From the NCBI GenBank assembly GCA_964619885.1, contig CAZUGA010000026.1:1-61864 (forward strand): a stretch of 61,864 bases of DNA, given 5' to 3'. The notes below the pieces were generated by a model. It was not told the DNA's origin, ran no database searches, and saw only the letters and a program-made list of their open reading frames with translations. The stretch is from CAZUGA01 sp964619885. GTDB lineage: Bacteria; Pseudomonadota; Gammaproteobacteria; Methylococcales; UBA1147. Shown in pieces: positions 43,907 through 52,879 of this stretch. The position numbers were made by a program, and so were the translations under genes. Positions within the stretch are counted from its first letter, which is position 1; each line of letters opens with the position of its first letter.

Positions 43907-44666
43907 ACATTAACGCGGTCAAAATAAAATCCAAAGCCAATACTGCAAACGCCGAATGCACCACGGTCCGAGTCGTAGCACGGCTAACACCTTCAGAGGT
44001 CGGCACCGTATCATAACCTTCGAAAACAGCAATCCATGTTACTGCACAACCAAACACGATACTCTTGATGACCCCGTTCAGTATATCGTCCCGAACATCA
44101 AGACTTGCTTGCATTTGCGACCAAAAGGCCCCGTCATCTACGCCAAGCAATCCTACCCCAACAAAATAACCACCGAGCACTCCAACCATACTAAAAATAG
44201 CGGCTAGGAGAGGCATCGAGAATAATCCTGCGAAAAACCGTGGTGCTATAATCCGCTTAATTGGGTCTACCGCCATCATTTCCATACCCGATAATTGCTC
44301 GGTAACAAGCATTATGCCAATTTCCGCCGTCAGCGCCGATCCGGCACGGCCCGCGAACAGCAAGGCTGAAACCACCGGCCCCAACTCTCTGACCAACGAT
44401 GCCGCAACCATAACACCGAGCGTTTGCTCCGCACCAAAATCGGACAAAATTGTATAGCCTTGTAGGCCCAATACCATCCCAACGAACAAACCAGAGATTG
44501 CAATCAGCAACAGGGTTAACACGCCTACCGAATACATCTGTACGACCAATAAACCTGGTCGCCGTATTAGCTCTAACAGTCCAACTGACACACGCGCCAG
44601 AAAAATACTGCTGCGTCCCAATTTTTCAACGGTGCCCAGGGTCTTTGCGCCAAGCCGCTCAACCAT
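43893..44666 (-). CDS. mlaE: MlaE, permease of the phospholipid transporter
   Basis: 257 residues from the ATG at 44666, which fits the E. coli N-terminal length; a GTG ten codons upstream is an alternative. There are five to six membrane helices, with the conserved GLFVGMVLGLQGY and RELGPVVSALLFAGRAGSALTAEIG (as blocks), EQLSGMEMMAVDP and the FEGYDTVPTSEGVSRATTRTVV coupling region. It forms the membrane core on which MlaF (ATPase) and MlaD (MCE ring) assemble. It lies 75 bp after mlaF. The protein is intact. Confidence 0.96.
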   Translation of the reverse strand: MVERLGAKTLGTVEKLGRSSIFLARVSVGLLELIRRPGLLVVQMYSVGVLTLLLIAISGLFVGMVLGLQGYTILSDFGAEQTLGVMVAASLVRELGPVVSALLFAGRAGSALTAEIGIMLVTEQLSGMEMMAVDPIKRIIAPRFFAGLFSMPLLAAIFSMVGVLGGYFVGVGLLGVDDGAFWSQMQASLDVRDDILNGVIKSIVFGCAVTWIAVFEGYDTVPTSEGVSRATTRTVVHSAFAVLALDFILTALMFGDF

Positions 44667-44741
44667 TGTAATCAACGGATTTTCTGCAAACTTCACCGGG
44701 GTGAACTCATTGGTTTATTGGGTAACTTCTGATCCAAAGAA

Positions 44742-45554
44742 TCAAGATAATATATCTGTAGAATAATCGGTCGCATCATAATGGAAAGGCACGGGACCGT
44801 CTGGCGCCCCGTTCATAAATTGCTGCACCCATTCCGAACTCGAACGGCTAATCGTGACCGGTGATCCTTGCCCCACCACCTTTCCCTGGGAAATCACGTA
44901 GATCTGATCGGCGATCGCCGCAGTTTCCTGTACATCGTGCGACACAACAATACTGGTCAAACCCAATGCATCGTTCAATTCCCGAATAAGTTTGACCAAA
45001 ATCCCCATCGAGATCGGGTCCTGTCCGGTAAAGGGTTCATCATACATAATCATCATAGGGTCTAGGGCAATGGCCCTCGCCAAAGCGACCCGCCGCGCCA
45101 TGCCGCCCGACAATTCCGCCGGCATCAAATGCCGCGCTCCACGCAGACCAACGGCCTGCAACTTCATCAGCACCAAACTTCGAATCATCGACTCGGTAAG
45201 CGAAGTATGCTCCCGGAGCGGAAACGCAACGTTTTCGTACACGCTAAGATCGGTCAGTAACGCGCCGCTTTGAAACAACATACCCATCGATTTGCGCAGG
45301 TTATACAAAGCCTTATTACTTAGTTTGTGTACATTTAAACCTTGCACAAAAACACTGCCGGCGTCTGGCTTCAATTGACCACCAATCAACTTAAGCAGCG
45401 TGGTTTTACCGGTGCCGCTTGGACCCATGATTGCTGAAACCTGGCCTCTAGGAATCTCCATATTAATGCCATCGAAGATCTTTCGCCCTCCCCTAGAAAA
45501 GCTCAAATCCCGAACTTCCACGACATAATCGCTATTAATTTGAGGATGTTCCAT
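44742..45554 (-). CDS. mlaF: MlaF, ATPase of the phospholipid transporter
   Basis: 270 residues from the ATG at 45554 (MEHPQINSD); a longer frame starts seven codons before. It drives phospholipid movement between the membranes. ABC motifs are GPSGTGKTT (Walker A), LSGGMARRVALARA (signature), MIMYDEPFTGQDP (Walker B) and VVSHD (switch His). The tail DGPVPFHYDATDYSTDIL, which extends along a neighbouring MlaF and binds MlaB in the E. coli complex, is conserved. First gene of mlaFEDB; mlaC is not in its usual place but at 48699-49346. Confidence 0.97.
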   Translation of the reverse strand: MEHPQINSDYVVEVRDLSFSRGGRKIFDGINMEIPRGQVSAIMGPSGTGKTTLLKLIGGQLKPDAGSVFVQGLNVHKLSNKALYNLRKSMGMLFQSGALLTDLSVYENVAFPLREHTSLTESMIRSLVLMKLQAVGLRGARHLMPAELSGGMARRVALARAIALDPMMIMYDEPFTGQDPISMGILVKLIRELNDALGLTSIVVSHDVQETAAIADQIYVISQGKVVGQGSPVTISRSSSEWVQQFMNGAPDGPVPFHYDATDYSTDILS

Positions 45555-45755
45555 GTAATTCAGCGAGCAGCACAACCCGACAAGTAAAAGCGGATCATTG
45601 TCTCCGAGGTACTATCATGCAGTCAACAACACACGCACTGTTTCGGCTCATAAATACATTTATTAGCTGAAAAACATACGAAGTTATCGTTTCGATCCAA
45701 TTATGAAATAAATGACAACAAGACTATTAAGCGCCATCAAACCGAATTAGAACAA

Positions 45756-46598
45756 TTAACTGACAGCGGTTCGGTCCGCATTTAGTGTTTGAATAACATT
45801 GGACGTTTGCGGTCGAACACCGCGCCAAATGGCAAATGCCTCGGCGGCTTGCTCAACCAACATGCCCAATCCATCGACCGACCTTGCGGCACCTACCCGG
45901 AATCCCCACCGTACAAATGCTGTCGGCTGTAACCCATAGACCAAGTCATAACACACGCCAGAACCGCTTAGAATGCTATCCGGCAAGTCGGGTAATTCAT
46001 TATTCAAGCTGGCCGAGGTTGCATTAAGAATCAAATCAAACACCGAACCATTTAAATCTACGATTTTTTGCGAAAATACCGGGCCGTAGGCGTTAAATTC
46101 CTGAGCCAAATTCTCGGCTTTGGTATGCGTTCGGTTTGCGATGACTAGTCCGGCCGGCGATTCTGCCAGCAACGGGCCAATGATGCCCCTTGCTGCCCCG
46201 CCAGCACCCAATATCAACACATTAATATTTTTCAATTCCAGTTGAAGATTTACGCTTAAATCCTGAACCAACCCCACGCCATCTGTGTTATCGGCGAATA
46301 AACGACCATTTTTGCATAACGCCAGCGTATTGGCTGCTTTGCTTAGTCTCGCCCGATCGCTCCGTTCATCGGCAATTGACCACGCCAGTTCCTTGAGCGG
46401 CACCGTGCAATTTAAACCTTGCCCATCGCCGGCAAAAAATTCATGGACAACATCAACGAAATTTTCCGCCGCGACATCCTGCGCGGTGTAAATCATGTTG
46501 TTCTGGTTGGTTTGCTCAGCGAATAATCGATGGATTTTGGGTGATAGACTATGTTTAATCGGATGACCAAATACCGCGTACCGTTGAACCTGCTCCAT
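45756..46598 (-). CDS. aroE: Shikimate dehydrogenase
   Basis: 280 residues from the ATG at 46598 (MEQVQRYAVFGHPIKHSLSP), which fits the family; a longer frame adds thirteen residues. It reduces 3-dehydroshikimate with NADPH. Visible are the shikimate-site SLSPKIHRLFAEQ and LNCTVPLKE, ANTLALCKNGRLFADNTDG, the nucleotide motif LGAGGAARGI followed by ANRT, and the C-terminal GLGMLVEQAAEAFAIWRG. It is separated from the mla genes by about 180 bp. The protein is intact and cytoplasmic. Confidence 0.96.
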   Translation of the reverse strand: MEQVQRYAVFGHPIKHSLSPKIHRLFAEQTNQNNMIYTAQDVAAENFVDVVHEFFAGDGQGLNCTVPLKELAWSIADERSDRARLSKAANTLALCKNGRLFADNTDGVGLVQDLSVNLQLELKNINVLILGAGGAARGIIGPLLAESPAGLVIANRTHTKAENLAQEFNAYGPVFSQKIVDLNGSVFDLILNATSASLNNELPDLPDSILSGSGVCYDLVYGLQPTAFVRWGFRVGAARSVDGLGMLVEQAAEAFAIWRGVRPQTSNVIQTLNADRTAVS

Positions 46599-46752
46599 TA
46601 GGAAACGCTGATTTATCTGGCAATTCCTGCGACCCAAGGATGGGTTGCCAGAACCGATATCGGTAAGCTATTGATGTTGTGAATCTTGGCGAAACCGCGT
46701 TTTGCCAAAACAATCCGCTGGTAATTCGAGGATGAATTGTTCAGCACTTCCA

Positions 46753-47307
46753 TTATGTAATCTGCGGCGATGAGTGGCGGCGTCCCCAGTACAAAGTGAA
46801 TGCTATCAACGCTACAGCAAGCAGCAAAATTATCCACATAAATTCTTCTATATAAGCAGCAATGACCGCGGTAATGCCCAGAAAAATACCGGCCATGCTA
46901 AACCGCCAACCCAAGCGGATTCCATCGAGAAATGTGGTTAACGCTAAAATCAATAATATTACCAAACCCGAATTCTCATAATCCAAACGACCCGCGTTGA
47001 GCAACAAAAATACGCCCATTACCGTGAGCATCGATCCTAACCAATGAACTACTTGAACCACCAGAATTTTCTTGACCAGATGTTGATCGCCTTTCTTGGC
47101 TTCTACAAATCCGGTAATTATCGCGATAACGCCGAATACCAAAATCATAATCATCCAGTACCAATATCCATCGTCTGGAGAAAAATCCGTTACGCCTACG
47201 CCAACCAACGATAAAATAATCATCAAAATCAAACCGGCTTCTTCAAAATAAGGTTTGCGTTTGTTAGTTGTTACGTCCGTAGTAATCGTATGGTCCTGTT
47301 GGGTCAT
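46753..47307 (-). CDS. Uncharacterised membrane protein (about six helices)
   Basis: 184 residues, not recognised. After a polar N-terminus of about 22 residues there are about six hydrophobic helices, such as AGLILMIILSLVGVGVTDF, WMIMILVFGVIAIITGFV, HWLGSMLTVMGVFLLLNAG, GLVILLILALTTFLDGIRL, MAGIFLGITAVIAAYI and IILLLAVALIAFTLYW. The even packing is like small DUF308/HdeD-type proteins, but I see no clear family motif. It lies 154 bp before aroE on the same strand. The role is unknown. Confidence 0.75.
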   Translation of the reverse strand: MTQQDHTITTDVTTNKRKPYFEEAGLILMIILSLVGVGVTDFSPDDGYWYWMIMILVFGVIAIITGFVEAKKGDQHLVKKILVVQVVHWLGSMLTVMGVFLLLNAGRLDYENSGLVILLILALTTFLDGIRLGWRFSMAGIFLGITAVIAAYIEEFMWIILLLAVALIAFTLYWGRRHSSPQIT

Positions 47308-47521
47308 CTCATTCTACCACCATCATCATAGCCTTCTCGGCGGGCTTGAACGCATTGAGAAAGGAATCAACAACACAGTTTCACGTTCAAGTGATTGCTT
47401 AGGTCAAAAATTTGAATCGTATTAAGTGATTTAACCTCTACCCAGGCCATTCGTCAACTCCAATACACAGGTCACTGGCAAAAACTTTGAATTTCTACAT
47501 TCTGTACGTTGGTCAATAAGC

Positions 47522-48541
47522 TTAACCGGATTTCAACCAAATAGCTGCCTGCTTTGCAAAGTAGCTCAGAATTCCGTCGGCGCCGGCACGCTTGAAGGCA
47601 AGAAGAGATTCCATCACCACCGCTCGTTCCTGCAACCACCCATTCGCACTTGCCGCTTTCAGCATTGCGTATTCACCACTCACCTGATAGGCCAATGTGG
47701 GCACACCGAAACGGTCCTTTACCCGCCGTACAATATCCAGGTATGGCATACCCGGCTTAACCATGACCATGTCCGCACCCTCGCTCAAATCTAATTCAAC
47801 TTCACGCAATGCCTCATCGGAATTCGCCGGATCCATTTGATAACTATACTTATTTCCACTACCCAAATTACCCGCTGAACCTACCGCATCACGAAACGGG
47901 CCATAAAAAGCCGACGCATATTTCGCCGAATAAGCCAAAATCTGCGTATTAACGAACCCAGCTGATTCCAAAGCATGGCGCAAGGCTCCAATTCGGCCAT
48001 CCATCATATCCGAAGGTGCGACAACATCAGCCCCGGCCGCCGCATGCGATAAAGCCTGCTTTACCAATACATCCACCGTATCGTCGTTAACCACATAGCC
48101 GTCAAGATCGACCAAACCATCCTGGCCATGCGATGTAAAAGGATCCAACGCAACATCAGTAATGACCCCAAGATCGGGGAAATCCTCTTTTAACCGCCGA
48201 ACCGTCCGTTGAGCCAAGCCATTCGGATTGTAGGCTTCGCAGGCATCGTCGGTTTTTGAAGAAACCGGCGTTACCGGGAATATCGCGATAGCGGGTATAC
48301 CAAGCTGGACCAATTGATCCGCCTCCTGCAACAAATTATCTAGCGACAAACGCTCGATTCCGGGCATCGAATCAACCGATTCGCGAATATTTTTGCCATC
48401 GACCACAAATACCGGGTAGATTAAATCGTCTACGGATATTGAAGATTCTCGCATCAGACGCCGACTGAACGGATATTTACGCATTCTGCGCATACGGGTC
48501 TTGGGAAAACTGCTGCTATGATTATACCGACTGTCGGACAT
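47522..48541 (-). CDS. hemB: Delta-aminolevulinic acid dehydratase (porphobilinogen synthase), Mg type
   Basis: 339 residues. It joins two 5-aminolevulinate molecules to porphobilinogen in haem synthesis. The lysines that hold substrate are in YSAKYASAFYGPFRD and MVMVKPGMPYLD. The metal site reads DVALDPFTSHGQDG, without the three Cys of zinc-type enzymes, so this is the Mg-dependent type seen in Pseudomonas. The N-terminus has TRMRRMRKYPFSRRLMRES, the usual start of this type. Divergent from mlaC, with about 157 bp between. The protein is intact. Confidence 0.97.
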   Translation of the reverse strand: MSDSRYNHSSSFPKTRMRRMRKYPFSRRLMRESSISVDDLIYPVFVVDGKNIRESVDSMPGIERLSLDNLLQEADQLVQLGIPAIAIFPVTPVSSKTDDACEAYNPNGLAQRTVRRLKEDFPDLGVITDVALDPFTSHGQDGLVDLDGYVVNDDTVDVLVKQALSHAAAGADVVAPSDMMDGRIGALRHALESAGFVNTQILAYSAKYASAFYGPFRDAVGSAGNLGSGNKYSYQMDPANSDEALREVELDLSEGADMVMVKPGMPYLDIVRRVKDRFGVPTLAYQVSGEYAMLKAASANGWLQERAVVMESLLAFKRAGADGILSYFAKQAAIWLKSG

Positions 48542-48698
48542 AAGGTTTTTCCTTAGCGATCTGATTAATTGAATTTTTTAACTGATTAAAAGTCTATTCC
48601 CCTTATAATAACGGAAGCTCGGATCAAGTCCGAAAAACACCGCATGATGAACGAGCTATTGGGGTCATATAACTAATTTATTCTATAGGAGCGCATCG

Positions 48699-49346
48699 AT
48701 GAAGCTTTACAGGAAACTAACCGTCTGGACCGGTCCGACTTTCTTGATTCTATGCCTGATTGGCCTAACCGCTCAGGCGGAAACCACGTTAACGGAACCT
48801 CAACTCATCGTCCAGGAAACTTCGAATAAGCTGCAATCGGCGATGAAAGCCAACCCGCCATCGGGTAACTATGAACGGGCCAGTCAAATCGTATCGGAAA
48901 TTATCGAACCGCATATAGATTTCACAAGAGTATCTGCGTTGGTCCTTGGTAAGCACTGGAAGCGTGCAAACCCTGGACAACGGCAAAGCTTCAAAAAAGA
49001 ATTTCGCGAATTGCTGATTCGGACTTACGCAGTGGCGTTCTCAGAATACGCTGAATGGGACATCGAATATGTCCCGTTAAAAATTAATCCAGACGACAAA
49101 AAAGTCCTCGTCAAAACGCAAATTATTCGCCCTGGCGCACCTCCAATTGCAGTGAATTACCGCATGATCCACAAGAAAGATAATTGGAAAGTATACGATG
49201 TCGTCATCGAAGGAATCAGTTTTATAAAAAACTATAGAACCACATTCAAAAATGAAGTCGCTCGCTCGGGATCTCTGGACAGCGTGATTGCACGCTTAGC
49301 CAAGCGCAATAGTAAATCAGCACAATCGACGGAAAAAGAATCATAA
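48699..49346 (+). CDS. mlaC: MlaC, periplasmic phospholipid carrier
   Basis: 215 residues. A signal peptide (cleavage after AQA) is followed by the MlaC/Ttg2D domain: IEPHIDFTRVSALVLGKHWKRA, QRQSFKKEFRELLIRTYAVAFSEY, VLVKTQII, NYRMIHKKDNWKVYDVVIEGISFIKNYRT and FKNEV (as separate blocks). It shuttles phospholipid between the MlaFEDB complex and the outer-membrane MlaA complex. It is encoded on the opposite strand, 3 kb from mlaFEDB, instead of between mlaD and mlaB. Its stop codon touches that of hemF. GGAG precedes the ATG. Confidence 0.95.
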   Translation: MKLYRKLTVWTGPTFLILCLIGLTAQAETTLTEPQLIVQETSNKLQSAMKANPPSGNYERASQIVSEIIEPHIDFTRVSALVLGKHWKRANPGQRQSFKKEFRELLIRTYAVAFSEYAEWDIEYVPLKINPDDKKVLVKTQIIRPGAPPIAVNYRMIHKKDNWKVYDVVIEGISFIKNYRTTFKNEVARSGSLDSVIARLAKRNSKSAQSTEKES

Positions 49347-50255
49347 CCACTCCCTCGGTTTCAAATAATCGCGGTAGAGGACTTCTTCATCACTACCCGG
49401 CGCCGGGTGCCAATTGTAGCGCCAGTTCACCGCCGGCGGCAGAGACATCAGAATGGACTCGGTCCTGCCGCCAGATTGTAATCCGAACAAGGTCCCTCGA
49501 TCGTAAACCAAGTTAAATTCTACATAACGGCCACGCCGGTATAATTGGAAATCCCGTTCAGTATGGCCGTATTGATCGTTCTTGCGTCGTCGAACAATCG
49601 GTAAATACGCTGGGATAAAATGATCGCCCACGCTTCGCATAAAATCAAAGCATTGATCGAATCCCCACTCGTTCAAATCGTCGAAAAATAAACCTCCGAC
49701 ACCCCGAGTTTCATTGCGGTGTTTAAGAAAAAAATAGTCGTCACACCATGCTTTATATTTAGCGTACACATTTTCTCCGAACGGTTCACAAGCCGCCAAG
49801 GCTGTCTTATGCCAATGTATTACATCGCTTTCCACCGGATAATACGGAGTTAAATCAAAACCACCTCCAAACCACCAGATAGCTGGCTGATCATCCGCTT
49901 CCGCGATAAAAAACCGAACATTGGCATGCGAGGTGGGTACTTTTGGGTTTAACGGATGCACAACTAACGAAACTCCGACCGCCTTAAAACTACGCCCGGC
50001 AAGTTCCGGACGCTGAGCGGTTGCAGCCGCGGGCAATTGATCACCGCGCACATCGGAAAAATTGACCCCCGCCTGTTCAAATGTTTCGCCGCCGCACATG
50101 ATTCGGGTCTTGCCGCCTCCACCGCCAGAATAAACCCACTCATCTTCGGCGAACCGCGCCACCGATTCTTCCCGTTGTATCGCGTTGCAAATATTATCCT
50201 GAAGCTTGAGAAGATAGCTCTTAACTGTTTCAATGTTCGGTGTTGTCATCTGCAC
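49341..50255 (-). CDS. hemF: Oxygen-dependent coproporphyrinogen-III oxidase
   Basis: 304 residues, the normal length. It decarboxylates coproporphyrinogen III using O2, so the organism makes haem aerobically. Diagnostic are GGGGKTRIM, HANVRFFIAE, WWFGGGFDLTPYYPV, ETRGVGGLFFDDL, EFNLVYDRGTLFGLQSGGRTESILMSLPP (as block), and the end YLKPREWL. The stop codons of hemF and mlaC abut in a tail-to-tail arrangement. Divergent from gor with about 140 bp between. No damage. Confidence 0.98.
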   Translation of the reverse strand: MQMTTPNIETVKSYLLKLQDNICNAIQREESVARFAEDEWVYSGGGGGKTRIMCGGETFEQAGVNFSDVRGDQLPAAATAQRPELAGRSFKAVGVSLVVHPLNPKVPTSHANVRFFIAEADDQPAIWWFGGGFDLTPYYPVESDVIHWHKTALAACEPFGENVYAKYKAWCDDYFFLKHRNETRGVGGLFFDDLNEWGFDQCFDFMRSVGDHFIPAYLPIVRRRKNDQYGHTERDFQLYRRGRYVEFNLVYDRGTLFGLQSGGRTESILMSLPPAVNWRYNWHPAPGSDEEVLYRDYLKPREWL

Positions 50256-50395
50256 GCCAATTTACGAGTAGTAACGCGATTGTAAAGCGCCTTCACTAAG
50301 CAATGCAATTGCTGAGAAACCCCAATGAATAATTGATCTTTATTAAAGCAAAAGGTCAATTTCAGTTTAATCCAGTCAATATAAAACCATCACGA

Positions 50396-51745
50396 ATGAA
50401 CACTCAATATGACCTTATCGTAATTGGCGGGGGTAGCGGCGGCATAGCGACCGCAAATCGCGCGGCAAGTTATGGCGCACGCTGCTTGTTAATTGAGCAA
50501 GCCAGACTCGGGGGTACTTGCGTCAACGTTGGGTGTGTACCAAAAAAGGTTATGTGGCACGCAGCCAACCACGCAACAAATATCGGGAAAGCAGCTGATT
50601 ACGGTTTCGACATCGACATTAATGGTTTTGACTGGCATCACTTGAAAACTGCCCGAGACACTTATATTGAACACCTGAATGGCGTTTACATGGGAAACCT
50701 TAACCGCAATGACGTTGCCGTCGAGACAGGTACCGCGAGTTTCGTCGACAAGCACACGGTTTCTGTCGACCAGTCAATTTTCCGCGCCGATAAAATACTG
50801 ATTGCGACCGGTGCTTATCCCAATCTGCCTAACATACCCGGTGTCGAACTGGGCATTACATCGGACGATTTTTTTGCGCTTGAGCGGCAACCAAAACGCG
50901 TAGCCATCGTCGGCAGCGGCTATATCGCCGTGGAATTGGCTGGCGTATATCGTGCGCTTGGCACTGAAGTTTGTCTATTGGTGCGTAAAGACGTCGTACT
51001 CAGGGAATTTGACAGCACACTTTCGACGGCTTTGGTTGAACTGTATCGAAAGCATGGGATCGATATTCGTTTTGATATTCAGGTCGCCGAGCTACGAAAG
51101 AATCCCAACGGGCTTCTGGATATTCAATGCCAAGACGGTGTTCAATTAACCAATTTTGAACAACTGTTGTGGGCGATTGGACGAACGCCCAACACCCGGA
51201 ATCTGAATTTGCAAGCCTGCGGTCTCCAAACCAATAGCGATGGATTTATAACCACCGATGAATGGCAGAATACAAACATCCCTCACATCTTCGCGGTTGG
51301 GGATATTACCGGGCGGGCTTTGTTAACGCCGGTTGCGATCGCAGCCGGGCGGAAATTGGCCGACCGCTTATTCGGTGGCAAGCCAGACAGCAAGCTTGAT
51401 TACAACAACATTCCCACGGTAATTTTCTCGCATCCGCCGATCGGTACCGTAGGTTTGAGCGAACAACAGGCCAGATCGCAATTCGGAGACGACATCAAAA
51501 TCTATCAAAGCCGTTTTACTCCAATGACCCACGCGTTGTCCGATCAAAAAGAACAAACGTTAATGAAACTCATCACGACAGGGGAAAATGAACGCATCGT
51601 CGGTTGTCACGTCATCGGTGATGGTGCCGATGAAATGCTACAGGGTTTTGCCGTAGCGTTGAAGATGGGCGCAACCAAAACGGATTTTGACAACACCGTT
51701 GCAATACACCCAACCAATGCAGAGGAATTGGTTACATTGAAATGA
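50396..51745 (+). CDS. gor: Glutathione reductase
   Basis: 449 residues from the ATG at 50396; an upstream start adds 21 residues that do not fit the family. It reduces oxidised glutathione with NADPH. The FAD motif LIVIGGGSGGIATANRAA, the redox pair in GGTCVNVGCVPKKVMW, the nucleotide fold VAIVGSGYIAVELAGVY, the AVGDITGRALLTPVAIAAGR region and HPTNAEELVTL with the catalytic His-Glu pair are all present. It precedes cmoB by 31 bp, probably on one transcript. It is intact and cytoplasmic. Confidence 0.95.
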   Translation: MNTQYDLIVIGGGSGGIATANRAASYGARCLLIEQARLGGTCVNVGCVPKKVMWHAANHATNIGKAADYGFDIDINGFDWHHLKTARDTYIEHLNGVYMGNLNRNDVAVETGTASFVDKHTVSVDQSIFRADKILIATGAYPNLPNIPGVELGITSDDFFALERQPKRVAIVGSGYIAVELAGVYRALGTEVCLLVRKDVVLREFDSTLSTALVELYRKHGIDIRFDIQVAELRKNPNGLLDIQCQDGVQLTNFEQLLWAIGRTPNTRNLNLQACGLQTNSDGFITTDEWQNTNIPHIFAVGDITGRALLTPVAIAAGRKLADRLFGGKPDSKLDYNNIPTVIFSHPPIGTVGLSEQQARSQFGDDIKIYQSRFTPMTHALSDQKEQTLMKLITTGENERIVGCHVIGDGADEMLQGFAVALKMGATKTDFDNTVAIHPTNAEELVTLK

Positions 51746-51776
51746 CAGCAGAACTGGGTTTCCGCAGGTTATTCGG

Positions 51777-52748
51777 ATGATTGATATAGACAATCTACTG
51801 TCAACACTAAGCGAGCCGGCTTTTGCCACTTGGCGAACCACGCTACCTGACCAGATAGCGTCGGCTTATTCGGCCGATCAACACGGTGATTTCAACAAGT
51901 GGCAATCGGTTATCCAGGCGCTACCGACCGTTTCTACAAGCTCAAATCGATTGGACAAGGATACGCTGGTCTTTGGACAGCCTGAGGAATCAACAACACA
52001 ACAAAAGCGGCATATTGAAAGTTTGTTGCACAAGCTGCACCCATGGCGCAAAGGGCCTTACCAAATCCATGGTGTTTCCATCGATACCGAGTGGCGCTCG
52101 GACTTGAAATGGAAGCGTTTGTGCAAAGCTATCGCTCCGCTTAAAAACAGGCTCGTGCTAGATGTGGGATGTGGTAACGGCTACCATTGCTGGCGCATGC
52201 TTGGGGCCGGCGCCAAAGCCGTGATTGGTATAGACCCTACATTAATTAGCGTTATGCAATTTAACGCGGTGAAACACTTTGCCGGCGAGTACCCGGTTTA
52301 CGTGCTTCCAATGGGAGTCGAAGATATCCCGCATGGATTGGCCAGCTTCGATACGGTATTTTCGATGGGTCTCTTATACCATCGAAGATCACCACTGGAT
52401 CACCTGCACGAATTGAAAGGGCTTTTGCGCTGCGGCGGAGAATTGGTATTGGAAACTCTGGTTATAGAGGGTGGGCCCGGACAGATTTTATTGCCGGAAG
52501 GGCGTTACGCGAAAATGCGTAATGTATGGTTTATCCCATCCCCGCCAACATTGGCTTCATGGTTGCAACGCTGTGGCTTCAAAAACATACAACTGGTCAA
52601 CGTCAGCACAACTACAACCGAAGAGCAGCGCAGCACAGATTGGATGACGTTTCAGTCCTTATCTGACTTTCTCGATCCCAACGACTCAAACCGGACTTGC
52701 GAAGGGCTGCCCGCGCCCAGACGAGCAATTTTTTTGGCGCAGACTTGA
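51777..52748 (+). CDS. cmoB: tRNA U34 carboxymethyltransferase CmoB
   Basis: 323 residues, the standard length. It uses carboxy-SAM to make cmo5U at the wobble base of several tRNAs. The core has LVLDVGCGNGYHCWRMLGAG for cofactor binding and WRKGPYQIHGVSIDTEWRSDLKWKRL (as block) as the CmoB mark, plus FDTVFSMGLLYHRRSPLDHL and the late RYAKMRNVWFIPSPPTLASWLQRCGF. The usual cmoA partner is not here; it must be elsewhere. It follows gor closely. The protein is intact. Confidence 0.96.
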   Translation: MIDIDNLLSTLSEPAFATWRTTLPDQIASAYSADQHGDFNKWQSVIQALPTVSTSSNRLDKDTLVFGQPEESTTQQKRHIESLLHKLHPWRKGPYQIHGVSIDTEWRSDLKWKRLCKAIAPLKNRLVLDVGCGNGYHCWRMLGAGAKAVIGIDPTLISVMQFNAVKHFAGEYPVYVLPMGVEDIPHGLASFDTVFSMGLLYHRRSPLDHLHELKGLLRCGGELVLETLVIEGGPGQILLPEGRYAKMRNVWFIPSPPTLASWLQRCGFKNIQLVNVSTTTTEEQRSTDWMTFQSLSDFLDPNDSNRTCEGLPAPRRAIFLAQT

Positions 52749-52879
52749 ATCCGAGCATTTCACGCACCAACCGTTGTCTCTAATGTTTTTCAGTCAACAA
52801 ATGTACGCGGATTTTTTGCACTGCAACCAAGTCACATGAGAAACTAGTCTATTGTTTTAGTTTCATCCACCCAAATAAA

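Noticed and set aside
46613..46837. Minus-strand frame of 74 codons between aroE and the membrane protein gene
   Set aside because: It overlaps the end of the membrane protein gene in another frame and has no domain or start signal.
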